A stretch of 32,290 nucleotides of DNA from Trichlorobacter lovleyi. Lineage in GTDB: Bacteria; Desulfobacterota; Desulfuromonadia; Geobacterales; Pseudopelobacteraceae. Position numbers and translations under genes: made by a program. How positions within the stretch are numbered: the stretch's first letter is position 1; every line of letters starts with the position of its first letter. This document shows, piece after piece, positions 31,893-32,290 of the stretch. A model generated the notes under the pieces. That model did not search any database. It saw only the letters and a list, made by a program, of their open reading frames with translations, and was not told where the DNA came from. Location of the stretch: the NCBI GenBank assembly GCA_020721175.1, contig DYNH01000003.1, positions 1 to 32,290 on the forward strand, in the 5' to 3' direction.

Positions 31893-32290
31893 CTATACAT
31901 GTCTTAGCGCCTTGATCGGCTCCATTCTGGATGCCTTGAAGGCGGGTTGCAGGCTGGCGATAACCGATATGGCGATAACGATCAGCGACAGCGTCAGTAC
32001 ATCCAAAAGGTTAATCCCGGCCTGAAGGATCAGCCCCTGTTGCCTGCCAAAGTTGTATGACAGCTTTAGCATGTTCAGCATGACAATCAGTACCGTACCC
32101 ATCAGACTCCCCACAACTGCGCCACAGATGCCGAGGCTCAAGCCCTCCAGCAGAAACATCGAAAGGATTCTTGAGGGCGGCGTTCCGATGGCCGCCATGG
32201 TTCCTATCTCCCGTATCCGCTCATAAACCGCCATAATCATCACGTTCATGATGCTCACCAGCACCACGGCGATCAGCATCAGCTTCATGA
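31893..32290 (-). CDS. ABC transporter permease, FtsX/MacB type, C-terminal part
   Basis: The C-terminal 131 residues of a permease whose 5' end lies beyond the right edge; the Met at 32288 is internal. It shows three membrane helices: MLIAVVLVSIMNVMIMAVYE, FLLEGLSLGICGAVVGSLMGTV and LTLSLIVIAISVIASLQP. The cytoplasmic linker RIREIGTMAAIGTPPSRI and the end ASRMEPIKALRHV are standard for FtsX-domain permeases of LolC/E and MacB type. It heads the visible operon with the NifX-like, LolA-like and barrel genes. The ATPase is presumably just outside the window. Confidence 0.9.
   Translation of the reverse strand, partial: MKLMLIAVVLVSIMNVMIMAVYERIREIGTMAAIGTPPSRILSMFLLEGLSLGICGAVVGSLMGTVLIVMLNMLKLSYNFGRQQGLILQAGINLLDVLTLSLIVIAISVIASLQPAFKASRMEPIKALRHV

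Overview
The window looks like chromosomal DNA of a Geobacter/Trichlorobacter-type anaerobe (Desulfuromonadota). This rests on gene content, not on any search: a shikimate cluster (aroC-aroK-aroB) running through a TPR protein and a roadblock protein into aroQ, an M24 peptidase, accB-accC and gcvH; a futalosine-pathway mqnA; a PxxKW cysteine-rich protein; an FHA signalling protein; and a B12-type MerR regulator. No rRNA, tRNA, CRISPR array or phage gene was seen.

Layout. 1-2000: end of a DUF4160/DUF2442 gene pair, a remnant of a small repeat, and a GC-rich lipoprotein peptidase of the S33/TAP type. 2200-6800 (minus): clpB, a PAS-like zinc protein and a CarH/LitR-like cobalamin-binding MerR regulator. 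6860-7680: a YchJ-type SEC-C protein bracketed by two related inverted-repeat elements. 7690-13154 (minus): a surface-glycan operon (GT2, GT4, winged-helix regulator, GDP-fucose synthase, DTW tRNA-modification protein, methyltransferase). 13396-15771 (minus): FHA protein, DUF454 membrane protein, a very small membrane protein and an RluB-type pseudouridine synthase. 15887-28389 (plus): chorismate supply, TPR/roadblock pair, peptidase, an inserted type II restriction-modification pair, acetyl-CoA carboxylase subunits, GcvH, a TolC-like protein and MqnA. 28461-32290 (minus): Nudix hydrolase, PxxKW protein, and an envelope operon (ABC permease, exported NifX-like protein, LolA-like protein, outer-membrane barrel).

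Main discovery. Between the DUF454 gene and the pseudouridine synthase there is a 70-codon gene (14372 to 14160, minus) interrupted by one in-frame TGA at 14273-14271. Read through as selenocysteine, it gives a DUF6132-like membrane protein in which the TGA falls where I recall the family having a conserved cysteine. A hairpin with a GGUC loop, like that of the E. coli fdhF SECIS, starts 14 nt after the TGA. The read-through frame also joins both neighbours through 4-nt ATGA overlaps. I interpret this as an unannotated selenoprotein gene that standard gene callers would miss or truncate.

How the genes fit together: AroB, AroQ, AroK and AroC make chorismate, which MqnA dehydrates as the first step of futalosine-route menaquinone synthesis. 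AccB/AccC start fatty-acid synthesis. The glycan genes and the envelope ABC/LolA/barrel operon serve the cell surface.
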